DNA of 64,000 bases from positions 3,969,499 through 4,033,498 of the forward strand of contig NC_092565.1 in assembly GCF_037975245.1 (NCBI RefSeq), in the 5' to 3' direction. The DNA comes from Apostichopus japonicus. Taxonomy: Eukaryota > Echinodermata > Holothuroidea > Aspidochirotida > Stichopodidae. A model generated the notes under the pieces. It did no database searches. It had not been told where the DNA came from and saw only the letters and a program-made list of their open reading frames with translations. Shown here in pieces: positions 33,446 to 45,914 of the stretch (position 1 is the first letter of the stretch; each line of letters starts with the position of its first letter). The translations under genes were made by a program, and so were the position numbers.

Positions 33446-34707
33446 ATGTAGGCTATGTAATGAATGATGACTCCATTAATGTTTAGTGAACAATAAAGAG
33501 GGTCCAGTGATACCCCTTGGCTATGTAATGAATGATGACTACATTACTGTTTAATAAACACTACAGAGGGTCCAGTGATACCCCTAGGCTATGTAATGAA
33601 TGATGACTCCATTAATGTTTAGTTAACACTACAGAGGGTCCAGTGACACCCCTAGGCTATGTAATGAATGATTACTCCATTAATGTTTAGTGAACAATAA
33701 AGAGGGTCCAGTGATACCCCTAGGATACCGTATGTAATGAATGATGACTCCATTAATGTTTAGCAAACACTTAAGAGGGTCCAGTGATACCCCTAGGCTA
33801 TGTAATGAATGATAACACCATTAATGTTTAGTGAACAATAAAGAGGGTCTAGTGATACCCCTAGGCTATGTAATGAATGATGCCTCCATTAATGTTTAGT
33901 GAACATTAAAGAGGGTCCAGTGACACCACTTGGCTATGTAATGATTAGACTACATTAATGTTTAATAAACACTACAGAGGGTCCATTGATACCCGTAGGC
34001 TATGTAATGAATGATGACTCCATTAATGTTTAGTGAACACTACAGAGGGTCCAGTGATACCCCTAGGTAGGCAATGTAATGAAAGATGATTACATTAATG
34101 TTAAGTTAACTCTACAGAGGGTCCAGTGACACCCCTAGGCTATGTTATGAATCATAACACCATTAATGTTTAGTTAACACTACAAAAGGCCACTGATACC
34201 CCTAGGCTACTGTATGTAATGAATCATTTACACCATGAATGTTTAGTTAACACTACAGAGGGTCCAGTGATACCCCTAGGCTATGTAATGAATGATGACT
34301 CCATTAATGTTTAGTGAACACTAAAGAGGGTCCAGTGATACCCCTTGGCTATGTAATGAATGATGACTACTGTACTGTACTGTACTGTTAATAAACACTA
34401 CAGAGGGTCCAGTGACACCCCTAGGCAATGTAATGAATCATAACACCATGAATGTTTAGTTAGCACTACAGAGGGTCCAGTGATACCCCTAGGCTATGTT
34501 ATGAATCATAACACCATTAATGTTTAGTTAACACTATAGAGGGTCCAGTGATACCCCCAGGCTATGTAATGAATCATAACACCATTTATGTTTAGTTAAA
34601 ACTAAAGAGGGTCCAGTGATACCCCTAGGCGATGTAATTAATCATAAAACCATTAACGTTTAGTTACACCACAATGGGTTTAGTGACACCCCTAGGCTAT
34701 GTAATGA
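33446..34707. repeat. 68-bp satellite, largest uninterrupted block
   Basis: About 18 units. Some have expanded spacers, including a short (TACTG)n run near 34367-34388. It abuts the 3' end of pseudogene copy 5. Confidence 0.92.
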
Positions 34708-36074
34708 ATACAGTAGTTTTCGAGTAAGCATGTTCAGAATCTTTCTCCTCATGGGATATACTGGCCATGCTTCCTCTAACAGAGGAGGTGTATCCCACCT
34801 TATCGTAATCCTCATCCTCAATGGATCTGGCCGCCACGCTTCCTCCAACAGAGGAGGTGTATCCCTCATTATCTTCATCCTCTACTCCACCAACCCTGCG
34901 ATCCCGGCTGCTGCCTCTGCTGGCGCTCTTTGTTGTTTCATCCTCTTGTCGACATTTATTCCACATCGCCACGGAAATCACTAACACAACCAATACCAAC
35001 ACCAACAAGCTACAGCATACTGCCAGAATAATGATGATTGTCAAGTATGTATTATCTGGTATTTCTGTTGTTGGACGAGTATTGAAGCTTCTCTGGGTCT
35101 CTTCTACCTTTGTATAGACTTTGACCGTTGTTGTCTGTTCTTCATCTCTTGGATCACAGATAGTCCATGTTCTCATGGACAAACCTTCACTGTTATTGAC
35201 TGTGCACACAGCCATCGTTAAGATGACGCAAGACTAACTGGTATTCGACATGATACTGTTTTCCTGAATGGTCACATTGTAGTTTGAGTCGCCTTGAACC
35301 GACCAACGTAACTCCGGCTGTGGGTTACCCGTGGACTGACATGTCAGGTTACCTTGGGCAGGTGGTCCTACGGGTACTACGATTGGATCGTCAGGAGGGT
35401 AGAGAACGTTGAATGTTAAATCGCATGTGGCCCTATAGTCTTGAAAGGCTTCACTTGTTGAAGTACATGTGAAGGTTACATCGAGGTCGTTTCTAGTGAT
35501 GTTAAACGGGTAGATTATCTCTACCCTGCCCTCGTTGTTGATCTGAGACGTTACATCTCAGCCGTGATTAATACCTTCCCCATCTGACCGAGTCCATTCT
35601 AATATGACAAAAGGGTTACCCTTGCTACTGTCACATAAAATAGTTGTGAGCTCACCTTCAATGATAGTTCCACCACGTTGGTTCATTACCTCCCGGTAGG
35701 TATTGCACATCTAGCCTTGCAGTAAGTGAATGCACAAGGATGCTTCCTGCCCCATTCACAACAGCGCAGTAATACGAACGGCTGTCGATGATCTGGGAGC
35801 TGTTCAGCGTTAAAGTGAATCTGTTTTCAGTGTTCATAATTTGAACATTATTATTTCCTGATGATCCTGATGTAATCTTGGTGTCCTGGCCATAGAACCA
35901 GTTAATGGTCTGTCCAGTAGCTAGATCAACAGTCTCGCAAGAGAAACTGGCCTCTGCACCACGCATAACCGTTAACGGCATGGGATGTTCTACAAACAGT
36001 TGTACCTGTGAAGTTGCAGTCAAACACCAGAGACATATCCTTACTACGAGAAGATACCTTTTAATTAATGCCAT
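34697..36074 (-). pseudogene. Ig-array copy 5: broken Ig receptor gene
   Basis: Homologous to the intact copies along its length, with an ATG at 36072-36074. A deletion of about 7 bp near 35675 shifts the frame after the V domain. In-frame stops in the downstream frame lie at 35558-35560 (TGA) and 35234-35236 (TAG), the latter beside a Trp-to-Ser change. It belongs with copy 8 to a divergent subfamily (VQLFVEHP, ETVDLATGQ, WFYGQDTKITSGSSGNNN). Transmembrane and tail segments are still readable. The end reads TTVFIT because a few bases are inserted before the satellite. Non-functional as a receptor. Confidence 0.9.
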
Positions 36075-37119
36075 GATAATGATTGGTCAATTCAAAAGCT
36101 AGACAAGCCTGTGCTTCTTATTTCAAAAGAGAACTTTGACAGAAACTAGATTGATGCTGGATTGTAGTTGGTCTGGTGTTTATAGGTTGGAGCTCAGAGT
36201 ATATACTGTATATATATATATATATATATTTTTCCATATATACCTTTCTATCTTTCTATAGAAATGACAAAGGTGTGAGATACTTCCTGCTAACAGTTTG
36301 CTTTTAGTATTGTAAGCTTTTGTAAATCGCTCAGTATTTTGTCCACAGATTTTCATCAAAAGAAATGACTTTGGATGGCATTGAAAACTGATCAGTGTAA
36401 ATTCAATAGTATAGACATGATATGCATGATTGGTTTCAGTGATAGATTATGACTATGCTATCAATTACTTCTCCTTCATGTAAAAAGTCAAATCTTTTGG
36501 CTGTGTGTATTTGTCTCTCTATTGCTCCATATTGCTTTGACTTTCTTCATTTTCTTGGGGAGAGGTTTTTTTCATCAAATTTTTATTCTTCTTCCAATGC
36601 TGTAGTATTATTATCAGACAGGCTTATTATTACAACAAAGTTTTCTTGAGGATATAGCAGACTATATTGTTGCTAGGCAACAATTGTTCTTTCAAAAAGT
36701 CATTGAAAACAAACAAACAAAAGTTCCCAGACTTTTAAAATTAGATTATGATTATCCAGAAGGACTGGCTCCTAGTAAACCTTTGCAAAACAAATATGCA
36801 AGTTAGTAGAGAAAGTCTTTGGTGGCTAGGAATCATGTGGTATGGGATTTTACAGTTTTTGGTACAAATGTCAATTGTTTTAGAAGTTTGAGAAACGTGA
36901 GGTTTAAAGAGGATTCCGGATCCTTTCCCATCCCCGCCACTTAACGCCCCTCCAATTAACCCACCGCATTTCACCCCTCCTGTCCTGTCACTTCCCTAAT
37001 TGCTCTTCTTAATGCTTTTAGTTCCCTTTTTAACTTCATGCATCTTTATCCTTAGCCATTAAGTGTACACATGATATCATGTATGTATGGCAATACAGCA
37101 ATACTATGTGATACTAAAT
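36075..37119. other. Short spacer upstream of copy 5
   Basis: TA-rich promoter run expanded to (TA)n around 36200-36230, an empty TIR site and the array-wide block. No gene seen. Confidence 0.6.
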
Positions 37120-37802
37120 GATGACTCCATTAATGTTTAGTTAATGCTACAGAGGGTCCAGTGACACCCCTAGGCTGCAGTGTATAATGAATGATAAGTC
37201 CATTAATTTTTAGTGAACACTACAGAGGTCTAGTGACACCCCTAGGCTAGTTAATGAATCATAACACCATTAATGTTTAGTGAACAATAAAGAGGGTCCA
37301 GTGATACCCCTTGGCTATGTAATGAATGATGACTAAATCAAGTTTCAAGTTTATTTTCCACTTTCCATACAGTATACTGTAAATAAACAGCTCTATCTAT
37401 TAATGTCTAGTTACCACTACAGAGGGTCCAGTGATACCCCTAGGCTATGTAATGAATGATGACTCCATTAATGTTTAGTTAACTCTACAGAGCGTCCAGT
37501 GATACCCTAGGCTATGTAATGAATGATGATCACATGAATGTGTACAGTAGTTACCACTACAGAGGGTCCAGTGATACCCCTAGGCTATGTAATGAATGAT
37601 GATGACATTAATGTTTAGTTAATACTACAGAGGGTCCAGTGATACCTCTAGGCTATGTAATGAATGATAGATGACTCCATTAATGTTTAGTGAACACTAC
37701 AGAGGGTCCAGTGATACCCCTAGGCTATGTAATGAATCATAACACCATTAATGTTTAGTGAACACTACAGAGGATCCAGTGACACCCCTAGGCGATGTAA
37801 TG
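37120..37802. repeat. 68-bp satellite block 3' of Ig copy 6
   Basis: About nine units, interrupted at about 37333-37392 by a short type A retrotransposon 3' end. Nearly the same layout recurs at 40205-40880. Confidence 0.9.
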
Positions 37803-39164
37803 AATAGTTTTCGAGTAAGCGTGTTCAGAATCTTTCTCCTCATGGGATATACTGGCCATGCTTCCTCTAACAGAGGAGGTGTATCCCACCTTATCGTAAT
37901 CCTCATCCTCAATGGATCTGGCCGCCACACTTCCTCCAACAGAGGAGGTGTATCCCACGTTATCTTCATCCTCTACTCCACCAACGCTGCGATCCCGGCT
38001 GCTGCCTCTGCTGGCGCTCTTTGTTGTTTCATCCTCTTGTCGACATTTATTCCACATCACCACGGAAATCACTAACACAACCAATACCAACACCAACATG
38101 CTACAGCATACTGCCAGAATAATGATGATTGTCAAGTATGTATTATCTGGTATTACCGTTGTTGGACGAGTATTGAAGCTTCTCTGGGTCTCTTCTACCT
38201 TTGTATAGACTTTGACCGTTGTTGTCTGTTCTTCATCTCTTGGATCACAGATAGTCCATGTTCTCATGGACAAACCTTCACTGTTATTGACCGTGCACAC
38301 AGCCATCGTTAAGATGACGCAAGACTGACTGGTATTCCACATGATACTGTTTTCCTGAATGGTCACAGTGTAGTTTGAGTCGCCTTGAACCGACCAACGT
38401 AACTCCGGCGGTGGGTTACCTGTGGACTGACATGTCAGGTTACCTTGGTCAGGTGGTCCTTCTACGGGTTCTACGATTGGATCGTCAGGAGGGTAGAGAA
38501 CGTTGAATGTTAAATCGCACCTGGCCCGATAGTCTTGGAAGGCTTCACTTGTTGAAGTACATGTGAAGGTTACATCAAGGTCGTTTCTAGTGGTGTTAAA
38601 CGGGTAGCTTATCTCTGTGCGGCCCTCGTCGTTGATCTGAAACATTACATCTCCGTCATGATTAATACTTTCCCCATCTGACCGAGTCCATTCTAATATG
38701 ACTATAGGGTTACCATTGCTACTATCACATAAAATAGTTGTGAGCTCACCTTCAACGATAGTTCCACCACCTTGGCACGTTGGTTCATTACCTCCCGGTA
38801 GGTACTGCACATCTAGCCTTGCACTAGATGACCGCAAAACGATTCCTGTCCCATTCACAACAGCACAGTAATACGAACGGCTGTCGATGATCTGGGCACT
38901 GTTCAGCGTTAAAGTGAATCTGTTTTCAGTGTTCATAATTTGAACCATATTATTTCCTGATGATATCTGGATGTCCTGTCCAAAGAACCAGTCAATCGTC
39001 TGTCCAGTAGCTAGATCATCAGTCTCGCAAGAGAAACTGGCCTCTGCACCACGCATAACGGTTAACTCCATGGGATGTTCTACAAACATTTGTGCCTGTG
39101 AAGTTGCAGTCAAACACCAGAGACATATCTGTACTACGAGAACAAACCTTTTAAGTAATGCCAT
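37788..39164 (-). CDS. Ig-array copy 6: intronless Ig receptor (458 aa)
   Basis: The ATG is at 39162-39164. Complete architecture with all domain cysteines. V-domain loops read SSGNNMVQ and NGTGIVLRSSS, the latter the same short loop type as copy 3. The second Ig has CDSSNGNP and PFNTTRNDL, where the Asn sequon is kept. The tail repeats are DNVGYTSSVGGSV and DKVGYTSSVRGSM. The stop falls in the satellite. Probably functional. Confidence 0.87.
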   Translation of the reverse strand: MALLKRFVLVVQICLWCLTATSQAQMFVEHPMELTVMRGAEASFSCETDDLATGQTIDWFFGQDIQISSGNNMVQIMNTENRFTLTLNSAQIIDSRSYYCAVVNGTGIVLRSSSARLDVQYLPGGNEPTCQGGGTIVEGELTTILCDSSNGNPIVILEWTRSDGESINHDGDVMFQINDEGRTEISYPFNTTRNDLDVTFTCTSTSEAFQDYRARCDLTFNVLYPPDDPIVEPVEGPPDQGNLTCQSTGNPPPELRWSVQGDSNYTVTIQENSIMWNTSQSCVILTMAVCTVNNSEGLSMRTWTICDPRDEEQTTTVKVYTKVEETQRSFNTRPTTVIPDNTYLTIIIILAVCCSMLVLVLVVLVISVVMWNKCRQEDETTKSASRGSSRDRSVGGVEDEDNVGYTSSVGGSVAARSIEDEDYDKVGYTSSVRGSMASISHEEKDSEHAYSKTIHYIA

Positions 39165-40204
39165 GATAACGATTGGTCGATTCAAAACCTCGACAAGCCT
39201 GTGTTTCTTATTTCGATAGAGAATTTCGACAGTAACTGGATCGACGCTGGATTGTAGCTGGTCTGGTGTTTATAGGCTGGAGCTCAGAGTATATATATAA
39301 AGCTATATATATCTTTCTATATATATCTTTCTTTAGAAATAACAAAGGTGGTAGATACTTCTTGCTAACAGTTTGCTTTTAGTATTGTAAGCATTTGTAA
39401 ATCGCTCAGTGTTTGGTCCACAGATTTTCAGCAAAAGAAATGACTTTGGATGGCATTGAAAACTGATCAGTGTAAATTCAATAGTATAGACATGATATGC
39501 ATGATTGGTTTCAGTGATAGTTTATGACAATGCTATCAATTACTTCCTTCAGCTAAAAAGTCAAATCTTTTGGCTGTGTGTATTTGTCTCTCTATTACTC
39601 CATATTGCTTTGACTTACTTCAGGTTTTGGGGAGAGGTTTTGTTCATAATTTCTTTTTCTTATTCCAATGCTGTAGTATTATTATCAGACAGGCTTATTA
39701 CAGTATTACAACAAAGTTTTCTTGAGGATATAGCAGACTACATTGTTGCTAGGCAACAATTGTTTTTTCAAAAGGTCAGTGAAAACAAACAAACAAAAGT
39801 TCCCAAACTTTTAAAATTAGATTAATATGATCCAGAAGGACTGGCTCCTAGTAAACCTTTGCAAAACAAATATGCAAGTTAGTAGAGAAAGTCTTTGGTG
39901 GCTAGGAATCATGTGGTATGGGATTTTACAGTTTTTGGTACAAATGTCAATTGTTTTAGAAGTTTGAGAAACATGAGATTTAAAGAGGATTCCGGATCCT
40001 TTCCCATCCCCGCCACTTAACGCCCCTCCAATTAACCCACCGCATTTCACCCCTCCTCTCCTGTCACTTCCCTAATTGCTCTTCTTAATGCTTTTAGTTT
40101 CCTTTTTAACTTCATGCATCTTTATCCTTAGCCATTAAGTGTACACATGATATCATGTATGTATGGCAATACATCAATACAGCAATACTATGTGATACTA
40201 AATG
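39165..40204. other. Short spacer upstream of copy 6
   Basis: Promoter block, empty TIR site and array-wide block. It is very close to 26148-27169 upstream of copy 3, including the CAGTATTACAACAAAG variant. No gene seen. Confidence 0.6.
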
Positions 40205-40880
40205 ATGACTCCATTAATGTTTAGTTAATGCTACAGAGGGTCCAGTGACACCCCTAGGCTGCAGTGTATAATGAATGATAAGTCCATTAATTTTTAGTGA
40301 ACACTACAGAGGTCCAGTGACACCCCTAGGCTAGTTAATGAATCATAACACCATTAATGTTTAGTGAACAATAAAGAGGGTCCAGTGATACCCCTTGGCT
40401 ATGTAATGAATGATGACTACCTCAAGTTTCAAGTTTATTTTCCACTTTCCATATACTGTAAATAAACAGCTCTATCTATTAATGTTTAGTTACCACTACA
40501 GAGGGTCCAGTGATACCCCTAGGCTATGTAATGAATGATGACTCCATTAATGTTTAGTTAACTCTACAGAGCGTCCAGTGATATCCTAGGCTATGTAATG
40601 AATGATGATCACATTAATGTGTACAGTAGTTACCACTACAGAGGGTCCAGTGATACCCCTAGGCTATGTAATGAATGATGATGACATTAATGTTTAGTTA
40701 ATACTACAGAGGGTCCAGTGATACCCCTAGGCTATGTAATGAATGATGGATGACTCCATTAATGTTTAGTGAACACTACAGAGGGTCCAGTGATACCCCT
40801 AGGCTATGTAATGAATGAGAAGTCCAATAATGTTTAGTGAACACTACAGAGGGTCCAGTGATACCCCTAGGCTATCTAAT
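40205..40880. repeat. 68-bp satellite block 3' of Ig copy 7
   Basis: About nine units with a short type A retrotransposon tail at about 40421-40470. Near-duplicate of 37120-37802. Confidence 0.9.
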
Positions 40881-42261
40881 GAATAGTTTTCGAGTAAGCG
40901 TGTTCAGAATCTTTCTCCTCATGGGATATACCGGCCATGCTTCCTCTAACAGAGGAGGTGTATCCCACCTTATCGTAATCCTCCTCCTCAACGGAACTTG
41001 CCGCCACGCTTCCTCCAACAGAGGAGGTGTATCCCACGTTATCTTCATCCTCTACTCCACCAACCCTGCGATCCCGGCTGCTGCCTCTGCTGGCGCTCTT
41101 TGTTGTTACATCCTCTTGTCGACATTTATTCCACATCGCCACGGAAATCACTAACACAACCAACACCAACACCAACATGCTACAGCATACTGCCAGAATA
41201 ATGATGATTGTCAAGTATGTATTATCTGGTATTACCATTGTTGGACCAGTATTGAAGCTTCTCTGGGTCTCTTCTACGTTTGTATAGACTTTGACCGTCG
41301 TTGTCTGTTCTTCATCTCTTGGATCACAGATAGTCCATGTTCTCATGGACAAACCTTCACTGTTATTGACCGTGCACACAGCCAACGTTAAGATGACGCA
41401 AGACTGACTGGTATTCCACATGATACTGTTTTCCTGAATGGTCACTGGGTAGTTTGTGTCGCCTTGAACCGACCAACGTAACTCCGGCGCTGGGTTACCC
41501 GTGGACTGACATGTCAGGTTACCTTGGTCAGATGGTCCTTCTACGGGTTCTACGATTGGATCGTCAGGAGGGTAGAGAACGTTGAATGTTAAATCGCACG
41601 TGGCCCGATAGTCTTGAAAGGCTTCACTTGTTGAAGTACATGTGAAGGTTACATCGAGGTCGTTTCTAGTGATGTTAAACGGGTAGGTTAGCTCTGTCCT
41701 GCCCTCGTCGTTGATCTGAAACTTTACATCTCGGCCGTGGTTAATACTTTCCCCATCTGACCGAGTCCATTCTAATATGACCAAAGGGTTACCCTTGCTA
41801 CTATCACATAAAATAGTTGTGAGCTCACCTTCAACGATAGTTCCACCACCTTGGCAAGTTGGATCATTACCTCCTGGTAGGTACTGCACATCTAGCCTTG
41901 CACTAAGTGACTGCACAAGGATGCTTCCTGACCCATTCACAACAGCACAGTAATACGAACGGCTGTCGATGATCTGGGCGCTGTTCAGGGTTAAAGTGAA
42001 TCTGTTTCCAGTGTTCATAATTTGAACATTATTATTTCCAATAACTGTCAATCCTGATGTTATCTGGATGTCCTGAACAAAGAACCAGTCAATGGTCTGT
42101 CCAGTAGCTAGATCATCAGTCTCGCAATATAAACTGGCCTCTGCACCACGCATAACGGTTAACGGCATGGGATGTTCTACAAACATTTGTGCCTGTGAAG
42201 TTGCAGTCAAACACCAGAGACAAATCCTTACTACGAGAACAAACCTTTTGAGTAATGCCAT
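40876..42261 (-). CDS. Ig-array copy 7: intronless Ig receptor with longest V-domain loop (461 aa)
   Basis: The ATG is at 42259-42261. Complete architecture. The loop after the V-domain Trp is longest here (ITSGLTVIGNNNVQ, against ISSGNNNVQ in copy 1), and nearby residues differ (FFVQD, MNTGN). The first Cys lies in SLYCETD. The third Ig has DTNYPVT where other copies have NYTVT, so one N-glycosylation sequon is lost. The tail repeats are DNVGYTSSVGGSV and DKVGYTSSVRGSM. A one-base change in the satellite ends the protein at TIH, three residues earlier than its siblings. Probably functional. Confidence 0.87.
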   Translation of the reverse strand: MALLKRFVLVVRICLWCLTATSQAQMFVEHPMPLTVMRGAEASLYCETDDLATGQTIDWFFVQDIQITSGLTVIGNNNVQIMNTGNRFTLTLNSAQIIDSRSYYCAVVNGSGSILVQSLSARLDVQYLPGGNDPTCQGGGTIVEGELTTILCDSSKGNPLVILEWTRSDGESINHGRDVKFQINDEGRTELTYPFNITRNDLDVTFTCTSTSEAFQDYRATCDLTFNVLYPPDDPIVEPVEGPSDQGNLTCQSTGNPAPELRWSVQGDTNYPVTIQENSIMWNTSQSCVILTLAVCTVNNSEGLSMRTWTICDPRDEEQTTTVKVYTNVEETQRSFNTGPTMVIPDNTYLTIIIILAVCCSMLVLVLVVLVISVAMWNKCRQEDVTTKSASRGSSRDRRVGGVEDEDNVGYTSSVGGSVAASSVEEEDYDKVGYTSSVRGSMAGISHEEKDSEHAYSKTIH

Positions 42262-43269
42262 GATAACGATTGGTCGATTCAAAACCTCGACAAGCCTGTG
42301 CTTCTTATTTCGAGAGAGAATTTGGACAGTAACTAGATTGGCGCTGGATTGTAGCTGGTCTGGTGTTTATGGGTTGGAGTTCAGAGTATATATCTATATA
42401 TATCTTTCTGAATAGAAATGACAAAGGTGTGAGATACTTCTTGCTAACAGTTTGCTTCCAGTATTGTAAGCATTTGTAAATCGCTCAGTGTTTTGTCCAC
42501 AGATTTTCAGCAAAAGAAATGACTTTGGATGGCATTGAAAACTGATCAGTGTAAATTCAATAGTATAGACATGATATGCATGATTGGTTTCAGTGATAGA
42601 TTCTTACAGTGCTATCAATTACTTCCTCCTTCATGTAAAAAGTCAAATCTTTTGGCTGTGTGTATTTGTCTCTCTATTACTCCATATTGCTTTGACTTCT
42701 TTCAGGTTTTTGGGGAAGGTTTTGTTCATGATTTCTTTTTCTTATTCCAATGCTGTAGTATTATGATCAGACAGGCTTATTATTACAACAAAGTTTTCTT
42801 GAGGATATAGCAGACTACATTGTTGCTAGGCAACAATTGTTTTTTCAAAAGGTCAGTGAAAACAAACAAACAAAAGTTCACAGACTTTTAAAATTAGATT
42901 AATATGATCCAGAAGGACTGGCTCCTAGTAAAGGTTTGCAAAACAAATATGCAAGTTAGTAGAGAAAGTCTTTGGTGGCTAGGAATCATGTGGTATGGGA
43001 TTTTACAGTTTTTGGTACAAATGTCAATTGTTTTAGAAGTTTGAGAGATGTGAGGTTTAAAGAGGATTCCGAATCCTTTCCCATCCCCGCCACTTAACGC
43101 CCCTCCAATCAACTCACTGCATTTCACCACTCCTGTCCTGTCACTTCCCTAATTGTTCTTTTTAATGCTTTTAGTTCCCTTTTTAAATTCATACATCTCT
43201 ATCCTTAGCCATTAAGTGTACACATGATAACATGTACTGTATGTATGGCAATACATCAATACAGCAAGT
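42262..43269. other. Short spacer upstream of copy 7
   Basis: Near-duplicate of the spacer upstream of copy 4 (28800-29813). No gene seen. Confidence 0.65.
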
Positions 43270-43398
43270 TAATGCTACAGATGGTCCAGTGACACCCCTA
43301 GGCTACAGTAGTTAATGAATCATAACAATATTAATGTTTAGTGAACAATAAAGAGGGTCCAGTGATACCCCTAGGCTATGTAATGAATGATGACTATA
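43270..43398. repeat. 68-bp satellite, two units
   Basis: Near-duplicate of 29814-29940. Confidence 0.88.
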
Positions 43399-44165
43399 TC
43401 AAGTTTCAAGTTAATTTTCAAGTTTATTTTCTGCTTTCCATATAAATAAACAGTAACAGAATCAATGAGTAATTTACTCACATTATGATGAAATAACAAT
43501 AAACAAAGTTCAAAATATGCTATAATGGAAGTGGAGGAACCAGAAGAAAGTAGAGACTTTTCGAGTCTGGACCCTTAACAAACAAAAGAAAATTTCAAAA
43601 CTCACATAAGTACAGAGAGAGTAAAGAGAAAAAACAGAGAAAAAAATAAATAAAGAGGAAGGGAAGATAGGTAAAGCAAATCCATACAAAGAGACAATGT
43701 AACAACTCAGAGTGGGTGGTTTGTACTATTATTTAAAAGGTATTTAAAAGAAAACTCAAGCATTAAATGCTTGAGTTTTCTTTAAAATGAGTTAACAGTA
43801 TTTGAATTTTTGATATCTTGATCAAGTGAGTTCCAGAAATGTCCACCATTACTTCGTACTTGATTTTGACTTCATATAGTTCTAGAATATGGTTGACTTA
43901 AAGAGTGTTTATAACGAGTGTTAAAGTTATGATATTCTGAGTGACTACAATAGAAATTATTGAAAGCTACTGGGGCTTCCTTTGTGAAATTTATATAAAA
44001 AAATACCAAATTGATAATGATAAAGGTCAAAGAGAGTAAGAATTTTAAGCTCTTTAAAGAGAGGTGCAGTATTACACCTAAAATGTGTATTACAAATATT
44101 ACAAATGACAAGTTTTTGAAGTCTATATAACCTTTCAAGTATTGTTCTGTGAGTACATCCACACA
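43399..44165 (-). mobile_element. Non-LTR retrotransposon 3' fragment (type A), second copy
   Basis: Duplicate of 29941-30705 carried along with the unit duplication rather than a new insertion, since flanks and position match. Minus-strand segments TAPLFKELKILTLFDLYHYQ and GIFLYKFHKG match the C-terminal part of non-LTR reverse transcriptases. Frames are interrupted. Confidence 0.75.
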
Positions 44166-44815
44166 TTAATGATTAATAAACACTACAAAGGGTCCAGTGA
44201 TACCCCTAGGCTATGTAATGAATGATGACTCCATTTATGTTTAGTTAACACTACAGAGGGTCCAGTGATTCCCTTAGGCTATGTGATGAATGATGACTCA
44301 ATTAATGTTTAGTTAACACTACAGAGGGTACAGTGATACCCCTAGGCTATGTTATGAATGATGACTCCATTAATGTTTAGTTAACTCTATATTGGGTCCA
44401 GTGATACCCCTAGGCTATGTAATGAATCATGACTCCATTAATGTTTAGTTAACACTACAGAGGGTTCAGTGTTACTCTAGGCTATGTAATGAATGATGGT
44501 TACATTAATGTTTAGTTAACACTAAAGAGGGTACTGTGACACCCCTAGGCTAGGTAATGAATCCTAACTCCATTAATGTTTAGTTAACACTACAGAGGGT
44601 CCAGTGATACCCCTAGGCTATGTAATGAATGATGACTCCATTAATGTTTAGTTAACACTACAGAGGGTTCAGTGATACCCTAGGCTATGTTATGAATGAT
44701 GACTCCATTAATATTTAGTGAACACTAAAGAGGGCCACTGATACCCCTAGGTTATGTAATGAATCATAACACGGTTAATGTTTAGTTAACACTACAGAGG
44801 GTCCAGTGATACCCC
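44166..44815. repeat. 68-bp satellite block 3' of pseudogene copy 8
   Basis: About nine to ten units. The last one is fused to the gene inside the sequence for the cytoplasmic tail. Confidence 0.9.
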
Positions 44816-45914
44816 TTTGGCGCTCTTAGTTGTTTCATCCTCTCGTTGACATTTCTTACACATCACCACGGAAATCACTAACACAACCAACACGATTATG
44901 CTACAGCATACTGCCAGAATGATGATGATTGTTGAGTCTGTTTCATCTGGTTTTCTTGTTGTTGTCTGTTCTTCATCGCTTGGATCACAGATAGTCCATG
45001 TTCTCATGGACAAACCTTCACTGTTATTGACCGTGCACACAGCCAACGTTAAGATGACGCAAGACTGACTGGTATTCCACATGATACTGTTTTCCTGAAT
45101 GGTCACATTGTAGTTTGAGTCGCCTTGAACCGACCAACGTAACTCCGGCTGTGGGTTACCTGGGGACTGACATGTCAGGTTACCTTGGTCAGGTGGTCCT
45201 TCTACGGGTTCTACGATTGGATCGTCAGGAGGGTAGAGAACGTTGAATGTTAAATTGCACATGGCCCTATACTCTTGAAAGGCTTCACTTGTTGAAGTAC
45301 ATGTGAAGGTTACATTGAGTTCGTTTCTAGTGATGTTAAACGGTTAGGTTAGCTCTGTCCTGCCCTCGTTGTTGATCTGAGACGTTACATCTCGGCTGTG
45401 ATTAATACCTTCCCCATCTGACCGAGTCCATTCTAATATGACAAAAGGGTTACCCTTGCTACTGTCACATAAAATAGTTGTGAGCTCACCTTCAATGATA
45501 GTTCCACCACCTTGGCACGTTGGTTCATTACCTCCCGGTAGGTATTGCACATCTAGCCTTGCAGTAAGTGACCGCACAAGGATGCTTCCTGCCCCATTCA
45601 CAACAGCGCAGTAATACGAACGGCTATCAATGATCTGGGAGCTGTTCAGCGTTAAAGTGAATCTGTTTCCAGTGTTCATAATTTGAACATTATTATTTCC
45701 TGATGATCCTGATGTAATCTTGGTGTCCTGGCCATAGAACCAGTTAATGGTCTGTCCAGTAGCTAGATCAACAGTCTCGCAAGAGAAACTGGCCTCTGCA
45801 CCACGCATAACCGTTAACGGCATGGGATGTTCTACAAACAGTTGTACCTGTGAAGTTGCAGTCAAACACCAGACATATCCTTACTACGAGAAGATACCTT
45901 TTAATTAATGCCAT
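44792..45914 (-). pseudogene. Ig-array copy 8: broken Ig receptor gene
   Basis: Same divergent subfamily as copy 5 (ETVDLATGQ, WFYGQDTKITSGSSG). Breaks: a 2-bp deletion in the signal peptide (near 45871-45874) that shifts the frame, and an in-frame TAA at 45344-45346 replacing a Tyr codon in the second Ig domain. Part of the stalk (the KVYTNVEETQRSF segment) is also lost. The tail is cut just after the transmembrane segment (CQREDETTKSA) by fusion to the satellite. Ig domain 3 and the transmembrane segment remain readable. Non-functional. Confidence 0.9.

Noticed and set aside
33446-34707. Regular repeats resembling a CRISPR array
   Set aside because: Units of 68 bp are contiguous with no unique spacers and no cas genes. 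The genome is animal.
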